A stretch of 64,000 nt of DNA from CAVYXZ01 sp965223835 (GTDB lineage Bacteria > Chloroflexota > Anaerolineae > Aggregatilineales > Phototrophicaceae), in the NCBI GenBank assembly GCA_965223835.1, contig CBDCXQ010000001.1:5394001-5458000 (forward strand), in the 5' to 3' direction. The position numbers and the translations under genes are program-made. Positions 1 through 8,170 of this stretch are shown here, in pieces. The notes under the pieces are model-generated. The model was given only the letters and a program-made list of their open reading frames with translations. It had not been told where the DNA came from and ran no database searches. Every line of letters begins with the position of its first letter. Positions within the stretch are counted from its first letter, which is position 1.

Positions 1-747
1 ATTGATTATGTTCATGACATCACGCGCTCGACTTATCCCACGCCCGAAGCGCTAGCGGACAATTATGGGTTTTGGGTAGACAATCTGCGGTGTTTACGGG
101 CCGTCGCCCCGGTCAACGGCGTCGTCTACACGCAGATCAGTGACGTCGAACACGAGTTGAATGGCTGGCTCACCTATGATCGGCGTGTTTCGAAAATCCC
201 TCCTGACACATTGGCTGCAATCCATGCAAAACTCTATGACCCGGTGGAACTGACCACACTTTTGAGCGAACGCGCTATATGGCATTGGAGCAACGGCGAA
301 AATATCAGCAAGCCTGCAGTAGACGCTGAACGTTTGCCTCGTGAAAATCTGCCCGATTTTGCCGGTTCATGGTGTCAACCAGAGTACGATGATTCTGGCT
401 GGGCTACGGGGGGCGGCCCTTTTGGTGATGCGGCAAATCCTGGAATTTTAACCGCGCTAACCCATGACTATCTGTACCTGAGAACCCCACTCAATTTGGA
501 TGCGCTACCAACAAATTTACTATTTCACGTAACGACTTCTGCCGATTGCCAGCTATTCATCAACGGTCAACTGATACGCAGCTTGCGCATTCGCCAGCAT
601 TCCGCACCAATTTCGGAGACCTGTTCCCTCCTGCGACCTGATGAAATGACGATATTCAAACCAGGCGAAAATGTCTTGAGTGCCGTCTTGCTGCCATCAT
701 CAAGACCGGCTTATTTGGCGATCAGGATGCTGGATGTGATACTCTAA
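1..747 (+). CDS. Glycoside hydrolase family 2-like protein, C-terminal part (5' cut by window edge)
   Basis: The reading frame is open from base 1 to the TAA at 745-747, so the gene begins upstream of the window; an internal ATG at 157 is not the likely start. The visible N-terminal stretch contains YTQISDVEHELNGWLTYDRR, which matches the end of the TIM-barrel of beta-galactosidase/beta-glucuronidase-like GH2 proteins. The remaining ~180 residues look like a beta-sandwich accessory domain (W-x-x-x-x-Y-D-D-S-G-W motif, then FINGQLIRS), as in galactose-binding-like modules. The catalytic acid and nucleophile lie outside the window, so substrate cannot be given. GH2 assignment is by motif; confidence in activity is moderate. 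Confidence 0.75.
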   Translation: MDYVHDITRSTYPTPEALADNYGFWVDNLRCLRAVAPVNGVVYTQISDVEHELNGWLTYDRRVSKIPPDTLAAIHAKLYDPVELTTLLSERAIWHWSNGENISKPAVDAERLPRENLPDFAGSWCQPEYDDSGWATGGGPFGDAANPGILTALTHDYLYLRTPLNLDALPTNLLFHVTTSADCQLFINGQLIRSLRIRQHSAPISETCSLLRPDEMTIFKPGENVLSAVLLPSSRPAYLAIRMLDVIL

Positions 748-757
748 ATTACCGGGT

Positions 758-955
758 TCATTGCTCGTCATCCCACGCTTTGCGCTTTGCGCGGAGCGGG
801 ATCGTCTGCAATGCGTCGGGCCAGGGTTTATTTTGCTCAAGCGCGTCCAGTGTCCGTATTTGCCAGATTTCTTCGGGATTGCAAACAGCGGTGGTGAGCG
901 GATCGTGCAGCAAGGTAACATCACCACGTACAGCGGCTTCGACACGCATCAGCAG
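758..955 (-). pseudogene. Remnant of a GH4 (alpha-galactosidase/glucosidase-like) C-terminus
   Basis: The minus strand here reads LLMRVEAAVRGD, then DPLTTAVCNPEEIWQI, followed by a short tail and stop. This resembles the conserved C-terminal end of NAD-dependent family 4 glycosidases (pattern: gD..la..all.DPLt.av....EIw). Immediately upstream (956-958 and 971-973 on the minus strand) there are stop codons and no GH4 homology, so only the last ~65 codons survive. The rest of the 748-1202 gap shows no other gene. It sits beside another carbohydrate-active gene, suggesting a decayed sugar-utilisation locus. Confidence 0.5.
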
Positions 956-1202
956 TCAAAGATAGGTAGCTTAATGCGAGATGAGCATTTCCTAAATGAA
1001 CCCGCACACGGGAAGCGTTACGGGGTAAGATTCAAAGGCTCCAGGACAACTATGGAGTAGCAACAAATTTCCCCCTTCCCCCTATATGTGTTGTTGCGGC
1101 AGCGCTCACCGAAATGGTGGGCGTTGTTGCTTTCTCTAGACCTTGTTTCTGTCGGGTGTATAATCAAAATCATCGCATCCGTACAAAATTTCACAGAGTC
1201 CT

Positions 1203-3245
1203 ATGCTCAATACCAAACGTGCGCCGCTGGCGAATCTCTTACAACGCTTCCATCCTTCCGAAGGGTTCCTGTTGTTGGCGCTGGCGGTGCTGGTCGGCCT
1301 TGCCACTGGTTTGGGCGTCTGGGTATTTCGGGGCGCGATTGGTCTTTTTCACCAACTCTTTGTTGTCGAGTTCGCCCGTTTCCTGGGTACAACATTGGGC
1401 CAAATCACCGGGGTGGTCAGTCTGGCGTTGGCCGGATATCTGGTCGGCTGGCTGATGCAGCGCTTTGTCGGGGCTGAACGACATCGCGGCGTCGCCGGAA
1501 TTATCGAAGCGGTAGCGCTGGCAGGTGGACGGTTGCGCTATCGCGTCATACTGGCGAAATCGCTAGCGTCGTCAATTTCGTTGGGGGCAGGTGCATCACT
1601 GGGAGCGCAAGATCCCAGTGTGCAAATCGGCGCGAATATCGGCTCAATGTTGGGGCAGCAATTACACCTCAACGAAGACCGCATCCGGTTGCTGGTCGCG
1701 GCAGGGGCTGCCAGTGCAATTGCGGCGGCGTTTAATGCCCCGATTGCCGGGGTATTTTTTGCGCTGGAGGTCGTCCTGCTGGAATTCACCACTGGCGCAT
1801 TCGGAGTCGTGGTGCTGGCGGCAGTGGTGGCCTCGGTCCTGAGTCAGGCGATTGAGCAGACGACAGGCTTACATGAACCTGCGCTCAACCTGCTGAATTA
1901 TCAGGTAGGCAGCATCCTCGAAATGCCCATCTATGCCTTGCTCGGTCTGGCCTTAGCGCCGCTGGCCGCGCTCTTTATTCGCAGTTTGTACTGGCAACAG
2001 GACCTGTGGCAAAAACATGTGCGGTTGCCGCGCCCGGTGGGGACCGCCCTCGTAGGGGCGGTTGTCGGCCTTGTCGGTATTTTCCTGCCAGAGATTCTCG
2101 GCACTGGTCGGCAGGTAATGAATGAGATTCTGATTCAATCCGAAGGGTTCACCATTGGCCTGCTGGTCGTGCTCGGTCTGACAAAAATTATCATGGCGGG
2201 GTTCAGTCTAGCTGGCGGCTTCGTTGGTGGCATGTTCGCCCCCACGCTATTTATCGGTCTGGTTTCCGGGGCAGCGTTTGGCCGGATCGTCGCCGGGTTG
2301 CGGCTGACAGGGACGACCAGCGACCCGCAGGTCTACGCGATTGTCGGGATGGCGGCAATGCTGGCAGGCGTGGTACGCTCACCGATTACGGCGATTATGC
2401 TGGTGTTCGAACTGACCAATGATTACCGCCTGATATTGCCGATCATGCTGGCCGCTGTTGTCTGCATCTACCTCACAAATCGCTTTGCGCCGCTAGGGAT
2501 TTACACGCAAGGGCTGGCCCGAGAAGGCATTCATCTGCAAGAGGGCCGCGATGTTGACTTGATGCAGGGGGTCGCCGTGGCCGAGGTCATGGACGATCCG
2601 GTCACGATTCACGAAAATGATTCACTGGTGAAACTGCGGGACACCTTACGTGAGTATCATGTCCGGTCATTGGCGGTTGTTGATGATGAGGGCAAACTCA
2701 CTGGCATTGTGACGCTGGCCGATTTGCAGCAAACATATGAAGAACACCCGGAAACAGTGGCCCAATTGAAAGTCCACGAAATTTGCACCCGCGATGTGGT
2801 GACGGTGTATCCTGACGATGTGTTGTGGCGGGCGATTCGGCTGATGGGTGCCCGCAATGTCGGACGCTTGCCCGTTGTCGATGCGCACACTCAGCAACTG
2901 GTCGGTATCCTTAGTCGGCATGATATTGTCGAAGCCTACAATCGGGCCATCGCCCGTAAGCTGCACGACCAGCATCACGCCGAACAGGTGCGTCTGAATC
3001 ATCTGACCGGTGCCCACGTGCTGGAGGTCCATATCACGCAGGATGCGCCGGTGGTTGGTCAAGAGATTAAGGATATTCACTGGCCGGCGGAAAGCGTGGT
3101 TGCGTCGGTTTTGCGCAATAATAAGTTACTGGTGCCGCATGGCAACACCCAGCTTAGAGGGGGCGATTGGGTGACGGTGGTGGCGGCACCGGAGGCCGAG
3201 GAAGAGCTTGAAGTCCTCTTCGGCCAACGTCCAGTCGTTGTGTGA
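1203..3245 (+). CDS. ClC-family chloride channel/transporter with CBS pair and TrkA_C domain
   Basis: A 680-residue protein. Residues ~20-440 form the hydrophobic ClC core with the GASLGAQDPSVQIGA helix-end motif (131-145) and GGMFAP motif. Two CBS domains follow (about 460-515 and 525-585), then a TrkA_C/RCK_C-like domain (about 600-680), so anion flux is probably controlled by a cytosolic nucleotide or ligand. In the usual GREGP motif the gating glutamate is replaced: here the sequence is G-A-Q-D-P (134-138, Gln136). In the E. coli antiporter such a change uncouples H+ exchange, so this may act as a channel; that is inference. The ATG at 1203 has only a weak ribosome site. The gene converges on the next gene, with stop codons almost touching. 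Confidence 0.9.
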   Translation: MLNTKRAPLANLLQRFHPSEGFLLLALAVLVGLATGLGVWVFRGAIGLFHQLFVVEFARFLGTTLGQITGVVSLALAGYLVGWLMQRFVGAERHRGVAGIIEAVALAGGRLRYRVILAKSLASSISLGAGASLGAQDPSVQIGANIGSMLGQQLHLNEDRIRLLVAAGAASAIAAAFNAPIAGVFFALEVVLLEFTTGAFGVVVLAAVVASVLSQAIEQTTGLHEPALNLLNYQVGSILEMPIYALLGLALAPLAALFIRSLYWQQDLWQKHVRLPRPVGTALVGAVVGLVGIFLPEILGTGRQVMNEILIQSEGFTIGLLVVLGLTKIIMAGFSLAGGFVGGMFAPTLFIGLVSGAAFGRIVAGLRLTGTTSDPQVYAIVGMAAMLAGVVRSPITAIMLVFELTNDYRLILPIMLAAVVCIYLTNRFAPLGIYTQGLAREGIHLQEGRDVDLMQGVAVAEVMDDPVTIHENDSLVKLRDTLREYHVRSLAVVDDEGKLTGIVTLADLQQTYEEHPETVAQLKVHEICTRDVVTVYPDDVLWRAIRLMGARNVGRLPVVDAHTQQLVGILSRHDIVEAYNRAIARKLHDQHHAEQVRLNHLTGAHVLEVHITQDAPVVGQEIKDIHWPAESVVASVLRNNKLLVPHGNTQLRGGDWVTVVAAPEAEEELEVLFGQRPVVV

Positions 3246-3246
3246 A

Positions 3247-4386
3247 TTACCCGATAATCGGTTGTAGGGGTACCAGGTTTTCATCAGCGGATTCCGGTGT
3301 TGTGAGAATAACCACTGGCCCACTGATATTCTGGATTTCCTGGTAAGTCACAATCGCGTCAGCAGACACCTGAAATTGATACAATTCCGCCTCGTTGCGC
3401 TGCATCAACCAGCCATCCGGTGTACTGGCAACAAAGTGCAGTTCAGCAGGTAAGTCTACAATCTGGCTGGTTCCATCCCGTTGAATCAGAGTCGCAGTCG
3501 GCTGTGCCCAATTATGCAGCAGATAGGCCGCACCACCTTGCACCCAGTAGGGATGCGGCAGATTGAGCATGTCGGGATCAAAGTACACTTGAACGCCACT
3601 GTTTGGATCGCCATCAGACAGGTATTCAATTACATTGCTCGGTGGGATCATCCCATCATCGTTGCTCACCGGGCGGCTTTCATCGCGCATCGGGACCAAC
3701 AACTCGCCGCGCGTGTCCAGGCGATCTCCCAGCCAATTGAAGTAAAAGGCATCAGACGTAATCGCACCGGTTGCGGGCTGCCAGCGCGAGAAATACCCAT
3801 CAATGGGTCCGCCGCACGCCAGACAGGTCGGAAACAAGCTGATCCCATCTTCCGTCCAGTCATGCAGGAATGCGCCCTGATTGTCAAACATGTCCATCAG
3901 ATCGAGCGTATGAACGATTGTTAATGTTTCGAGGTCAATCGTCACCAGCACCGGCGGCTCATCGTCCGCCGTATACACCGTCGCAAAGTTCGCAACAAAC
4001 TGGGTACCATCCGGGCTAAAGGGGCCAACTGTAATCGAATCGGGCTGCAAATTATTGGGAGCTGGTACGGTTTCACAGCAGGTTTGTTCCACCAGGTCGG
4101 CAATTTGCAGGGATGCTGCGGGCGCAACACCGTCACCACCACCCTCACCACTCACAAACACCAGGTAGCGCTGGTCTGGTGACAGGGCCATGTGATTGAG
4201 GCCTGAAAACCGCTGAAGCCCCTGCGCCGCCCTCGGCACCGGGATCGTTTCGACCACGCCTGCTGCTGTGAGGACATTAATTTGGATCGAATCATAAAAG
4301 AGAATTTTCCACTCATATTCCTGTGCGTGAACCGGCATCGCAACCATCAAAATCGACAATATGAAAAACAACCAGCGGGTGAACAT
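3247..4386 (-). CDS. Secreted beta-propeller-like protein of unknown function
   Basis: A 379-residue protein with a clear signal peptide (hydrophobic residues 4-19, cleavage near AMPVHA-QEY). Repeated short motifs of the type LSPDQRYLVFVSG and FSPDGTQFVANF are typical of WD40-like/PD40 beta-propeller blades, so an extracytoplasmic propeller is likely. No catalytic motif is recognised. It may be a surface or periplasmic binding protein. It is convergent with the ClC gene and lies downstream of the TIR-FGE gene on the same strand, separated by 166 nt that include an inverted repeat. Confidence 0.65.
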   Translation of the reverse strand: MFTRWLFFILSILMVAMPVHAQEYEWKILFYDSIQINVLTAAGVVETIPVPRAAQGLQRFSGLNHMALSPDQRYLVFVSGEGGGDGVAPAASLQIADLVEQTCCETVPAPNNLQPDSITVGPFSPDGTQFVANFATVYTADDEPPVLVTIDLETLTIVHTLDLMDMFDNQGAFLHDWTEDGISLFPTCLACGGPIDGYFSRWQPATGAITSDAFYFNWLGDRLDTRGELLVPMRDESRPVSNDDGMIPPSNVIEYLSDGDPNSGVQVYFDPDMLNLPHPYWVQGGAAYLLHNWAQPTATLIQRDGTSQIVDLPAELHFVASTPDGWLMQRNEAELYQFQVSADAIVTYQEIQNISGPVVILTTPESADENLVPLQPIIG

Positions 4387-4412
4387 GGAAGTGTGGTACC
4401 TGACCTTTCGCT

Positions 4413-4441
4413 ATTTCAAGTTATGCTAATTTACTTGAAAT
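4413..4441. promoter_or_regulatory. Perfect 9-bp inverted repeat, possible operator
   Basis: ATTTCAAGT and ACTTGAAAT are perfect inverted copies separated by 11 nt, just upstream of the start (4386) of the minus-strand propeller-like gene and downstream of the TIR-FGE stop. There is no T-run after the hairpin on the minus strand, so an operator or weak hairpin is more likely than a canonical terminator. Confidence 0.35.
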
Positions 4442-4552
4442 TTTCCGGCGCTCATCAACTGCTGCCCTACGCCTGACCACTGCCTGAACGACGCGAAAAG
4501 TCGGCTGGTGGAGATGTATGTCGATACAGAAATTTTTGCTTTTATTGCTGTG

Positions 4553-6025
4553 TTACGATAAGTCACCTTCAATAAAGTCACGGACACAGCGGAAGCCCCA
4601 ATCGAAGAACCGCTCACCAGCATCGGGCCGGACCCGTACAAATGCCCGTACAAACCATTGATCGCTGCCCCACGAACCGCCACGTAGTACGCGAAATGTA
4701 TTATCAATGTTCCCATCTTCCCGGCCATCGTCGGTCGCATAGGGGTAGGGAAAACGCGATTCATCGTAAATGGTATGGACCCACTCCCAGACATTGCCGC
4801 TCAAGTCAAACGCGCCCACCCAGGAAACTCCTTCGGGTCGGCTACCTACAGGCGCCGTTTCCATTTCAGCATCTTCGCGATTGACGACGTTGTTGCTCAC
4901 ATACTCGTTACCCCAGGGGTAAACAAGATTATCTGGTCCACTCGCAGCATATTCCCACTCGGCTTCGGTTGGCAAACGTGAGCCGCGCAATTCGCAGAAA
5001 TCGCGGGCTTCCGACCAGGAAATGCTCTCAACCGGTCGATTTTCGTCGGGGAAATGGGGCGACCCATTTTGAGAGCCGCCCAGGCGCACAAAATCTGCCT
5101 GGGTCACTTCGTAACGATCTATCCAAAATGGCCTATCAAAACAAACATTATGAACCGGTTGTTCATCAGGATCGCCCAATCGACTGCCCAGCATAAAGCA
5201 GCCCGGCGGCACCAGCACCATTTCCACCCCGGCAAATTCTCTTTCAAGCGGTGTCCATTGATTGTTGCTGCTGACCAGCACCTCCGACGGCGATAAGGTC
5301 GCAGTTTTGGTCTCCGTTACCTGTACTACTTCAGTATTTGTCGGCACGCTGCCGTCCGTTGGCCGCGGCAGCGAAGTTAAAGTTACCGCTGGTGAAGCCG
5401 ATATTTGCTCTGTAGCCGTCGTCACAATACGCGCCCTTGTTGGTGTCTGGGTGGTGTCCGGTTGAAAATCATCCCCCAACCGCAACAAAATAAATGCAGC
5501 GGCGATTGCCAATAACACCATCAGGCCAATGACCCAACGCCAATCGAAACGCCGGCGCGGTTTGATCAACTCACGCAGATGGCGGATGAGCGTCTCCATA
5601 TCCCGGTTGAAGATTGGATCATTATGCAACGTAAACGCGTTGGCATAGGCCAGTGGTTGCAGTGAAGCAGGCAATGCATTGGCTGCCGGGGGCGCTGCGC
5701 CATCAACCAGCAGCGGAATAACGCGCGTACTTTCGATCTGTAGACCGGCCTCAACTTCGAAGCGTACAAAATCTTCGGGGTCATCCAGCCGCCGCTGACC
5801 GTCGCTGTCACGCACATCCAGCCATTGCGGACCAATGACCACCAGCATTACGTCGCAATTTGCCGTTGCTTCGCGCAGGACGCCCCGAAAATCCATTCCC
5901 GGTGGGATGTCATCAACGTCTTTGAAGATATTACGTTCGCCAAAAGCCGCGCTTAGACGATCATAAATGCGCCCGGAAACTTGCTGGCTATCAGCCCGCC
6001 GGTAAGAGATAAAGATCTTTGCCAT
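4553..6025 (-). CDS. TIR domain-membrane segment-FGE-sulfatase domain protein
   Basis: 490 residues in three parts. Residues 1-152 are a TIR domain (KIFISYRRADS start; FVRFEVEAGL helix with Glu90/Glu92 at the place of the NADase glutamate). Residues 163-182 are a single membrane segment, followed by a Thr-rich linker. Residues ~255-487 are a formylglycine-generating-enzyme-like (SUMF1/DGC) fold with PPGCFMLGS, LPTEAEWEYAA, NVWEWV and LRGGSW motifs. In genuine FGE two cysteines follow RGGS; here the stretch reads RGGSWGSDQWFVRAF with no cysteine, so it is probably a binding module and not a sulfatase activator. The TIR is predicted cytoplasmic and the FGE-like domain external. Role unknown; signalling or defence are both possible. 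Confidence 0.85.
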   Translation of the reverse strand: MAKIFISYRRADSQQVSGRIYDRLSAAFGERNIFKDVDDIPPGMDFRGVLREATANCDVMLVVIGPQWLDVRDSDGQRRLDDPEDFVRFEVEAGLQIESTRVIPLLVDGAAPPAANALPASLQPLAYANAFTLHNDPIFNRDMETLIRHLRELIKPRRRFDWRWVIGLMVLLAIAAAFILLRLGDDFQPDTTQTPTRARIVTTATEQISASPAVTLTSLPRPTDGSVPTNTEVVQVTETKTATLSPSEVLVSSNNQWTPLEREFAGVEMVLVPPGCFMLGSRLGDPDEQPVHNVCFDRPFWIDRYEVTQADFVRLGGSQNGSPHFPDENRPVESISWSEARDFCELRGSRLPTEAEWEYAASGPDNLVYPWGNEYVSNNVVNREDAEMETAPVGSRPEGVSWVGAFDLSGNVWEWVHTIYDESRFPYPYATDDGREDGNIDNTFRVLRGGSWGSDQWFVRAFVRVRPDAGERFFDWGFRCVRDFIEGDLS

Positions 6026-6161
6026 TTTCAGCCAAACATTGCGAAACCCACCTGCGAATTATGACGGTTACAGAGTGGTTAAGCAAGCAGTTGAGCACAA
6101 CAAGAGCAAAGCGCTGCCTACTTGAGCGAAACCTGATCTATTCAGTTTGTAACGATCTTAT

Positions 6162-7916
6162 TCATACGCCCGGATTATTTAATCGCGCCAGTGCTTGCCG
6201 GGCAGCGGCATGGGTAGGGTCGATTTCCAAAATCTGCTCGTACCACGCACGGGCATTCTCATCATCATTGGCAGCGGCATAGGCTTCACCGATAAGCTGT
6301 AACAGAATGAGGTTTTCGAAATCAGGTCGCAGCCGGTGCGAGGTTTCGTAGGCATAGGCCGACAATAGCGGGTGTTGTTGTTCTCCCTGCCACCAGCCCC
6401 AGGTGCTCAGTTCATCCGCCACTGCAGCCGCTTCCGGCATCAGATTAATCAGTGTCACCGCATCGTCGATGCGTCCCACCCACACATACGCCAACGCTAG
6501 CCCCTTCAGCGTGGCCGGATTAGCCGGTTCCAACGCATAGGCCTGTTCGAGCGGATCAATGGCCGCGATATAATTTTCCGTTGTGACGGCCAGGTTCCCA
6601 CTGCGGCGATTCGCGTTAGGCCAGTCGGGAATGATTGCCAGCGCGTCCTGATAGGCAGCCTGGGCCTGCTCATGGAGTGCAGCCCGTTGATTACTATTCA
6701 GATCTTCAGCCAGATCGGCCCGCGTTTCAGCCAGCGCACCCCGGTTTGTATGCCAGGCCGCCCGCAACGGTTCCTGCCATACCACCGCCGCCACAATCAA
6801 TCCCGCGACGCTCACCGCCGCCAGCCGCCAGGGGAAGTATCGGATTCGCAAAACATCGCCAGTCTCCAAAACCTCCTTGAGAGCCAGCCTTCCTGTAGCG
6901 ACGGTCAACCCCAGCAACGCAAACAGGTGCGGCATGAGCCAGAACGCCTCGACATAATGGCGGCTATCAAACAGGCCATGAACCATGATGACCAGCAGGC
7001 CCAGCCAACCGGCATGAAAGATGCGGCGCGGCTTCGCAGTGCGCAGCACCCGTGCCACAAAGAAGATCACGGCGACCGTCAGCAAGATGAGTATTAGCAA
7101 GCCCGCTAACCCCTGCCCGGTCCACACCGACAGCAAAAAGTTGTGCGGATAACTGAGAAACGGCACCTGAATCAACAGGCCATAGCGCGAATACACCAGC
7201 GGGAAGGTATCCCCCAGGCCGATTCCGGTGAAAAAATAATCCGTGATGACATATAGGCTGTTCTGGTACAGCTCGAGCCGCGATAGAATCCAGGCACTGC
7301 TGGCATTGAACAGCGTAACGGCAACCGCCCCCGCAATCAAGAATAGCAGACCTGACAGGCGCATGTACCAGCGTTTACCCAACACCATCATGACAATACA
7401 GAGCAGCGACGCCAGCGCCAGCAGCGCTCCCCGTGAAAACGTCAACACCACTGCATACAGGCAGACGAGGGTACAGATCGCCCAGATGTTACGCCACACC
7501 CAGCGCCGTGCCGTCAGCACGAGAATTCCCCCCAGCGGAATCATCGCCCCCAAAAACGTAGCGGCGGCGTTGGGGTGCCCCGGCGAGAATCCCAGATCCG
7601 GCAACAGCGTTGTGATTGCGCCCACGCGCTCGATAATGCCCGGCGTCTCGATATATTGCTGATGCGAATATTGCAGGATGAAGAAGCTCGCATAAGCGGT
7701 CCCGGCGATAAGCAGCAGATACCCAAAGCCATAGGCGAACTGCCAGTTGGGCAGGCCGTGCGCAATCGCAAAATACACGCCAACACTCACCAGAATCGCC
7801 ACCTGCATGGGGAAACTCAAGTCAGCATTATACGCCGCCGCGCCACTCAGCAGCGCCGTGACGCCAAACAGCAACACCAACAAATCAAGCGATAACAACA
7901 AACGATGGGCACGCAT
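6162..7916 (-). CDS. O-antigen ligase/Wzy-like polytopic membrane protein with C-terminal TPRs
   Basis: 584 residues. About ten to twelve membrane segments cover residues 1-375, with the TFSRGALLAL motif typical of the Wzy_C/O-antigen ligase family and a large external loop (about 260-300). Residues ~400-580 are soluble and contain TPR-like repeats (NRRSGNLAVTTENYIAAIDP; NPATLKGLALAYVWVGRIDD; ARAWYEQILEIDPTHAAARQ). Proteins of this build ligate or polymerise glycans at the cell surface. It is not in an obvious polysaccharide operon here. The start MRAHRLLL is followed directly by the first membrane helix. Confidence 0.8.
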   Translation of the reverse strand: MRAHRLLLSLDLLVLLFGVTALLSGAAAYNADLSFPMQVAILVSVGVYFAIAHGLPNWQFAYGFGYLLLIAGTAYASFFILQYSHQQYIETPGIIERVGAITTLLPDLGFSPGHPNAAATFLGAMIPLGGILVLTARRWVWRNIWAICTLVCLYAVVLTFSRGALLALASLLCIVMMVLGKRWYMRLSGLLFLIAGAVAVTLFNASSAWILSRLELYQNSLYVITDYFFTGIGLGDTFPLVYSRYGLLIQVPFLSYPHNFLLSVWTGQGLAGLLILILLTVAVIFFVARVLRTAKPRRIFHAGWLGLLVIMVHGLFDSRHYVEAFWLMPHLFALLGLTVATGRLALKEVLETGDVLRIRYFPWRLAAVSVAGLIVAAVVWQEPLRAAWHTNRGALAETRADLAEDLNSNQRAALHEQAQAAYQDALAIIPDWPNANRRSGNLAVTTENYIAAIDPLEQAYALEPANPATLKGLALAYVWVGRIDDAVTLINLMPEAAAVADELSTWGWWQGEQQHPLLSAYAYETSHRLRPDFENLILLQLIGEAYAAANDDENARAWYEQILEIDPTHAAARQALARLNNPGV

Positions 7917-8109
7917 AACCGGTCCACATTGAATGAGAACAGAGTGCCAAAACTATCGCAAAGAATACTATCACATCCCTAAAGTGGTGGGCGCTGAAAA
8001 TTGTAAAAAACGACCCGAAATTACCGGCAACAAATTCTCCGACTTGAACCCCGCCGCGTTTCGGCAACATCTGAGCGCAAAAACACCAGAAATCTAGGGG
8101 TTGATACCA

Positions 8110-8139
8110 TTGTCATAACTGCCGATTTTGGTCTACTAT
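8110..8139 (+). promoter_or_regulatory. Candidate sigma70-type promoter for the STAND NTPase gene
   Basis: TTGTCA at 8110-8115 and TACTAT at 8134-8139 are separated by 18 nt and lie about 30 nt upstream of the gene start. The match to -35/-10 consensus is good but chance matches in AT-rich spacer DNA are common. Confidence 0.35.
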
Positions 8140-8170
8140 TAATATTAGGGTCAATAGAAGGGTGAGCAGC

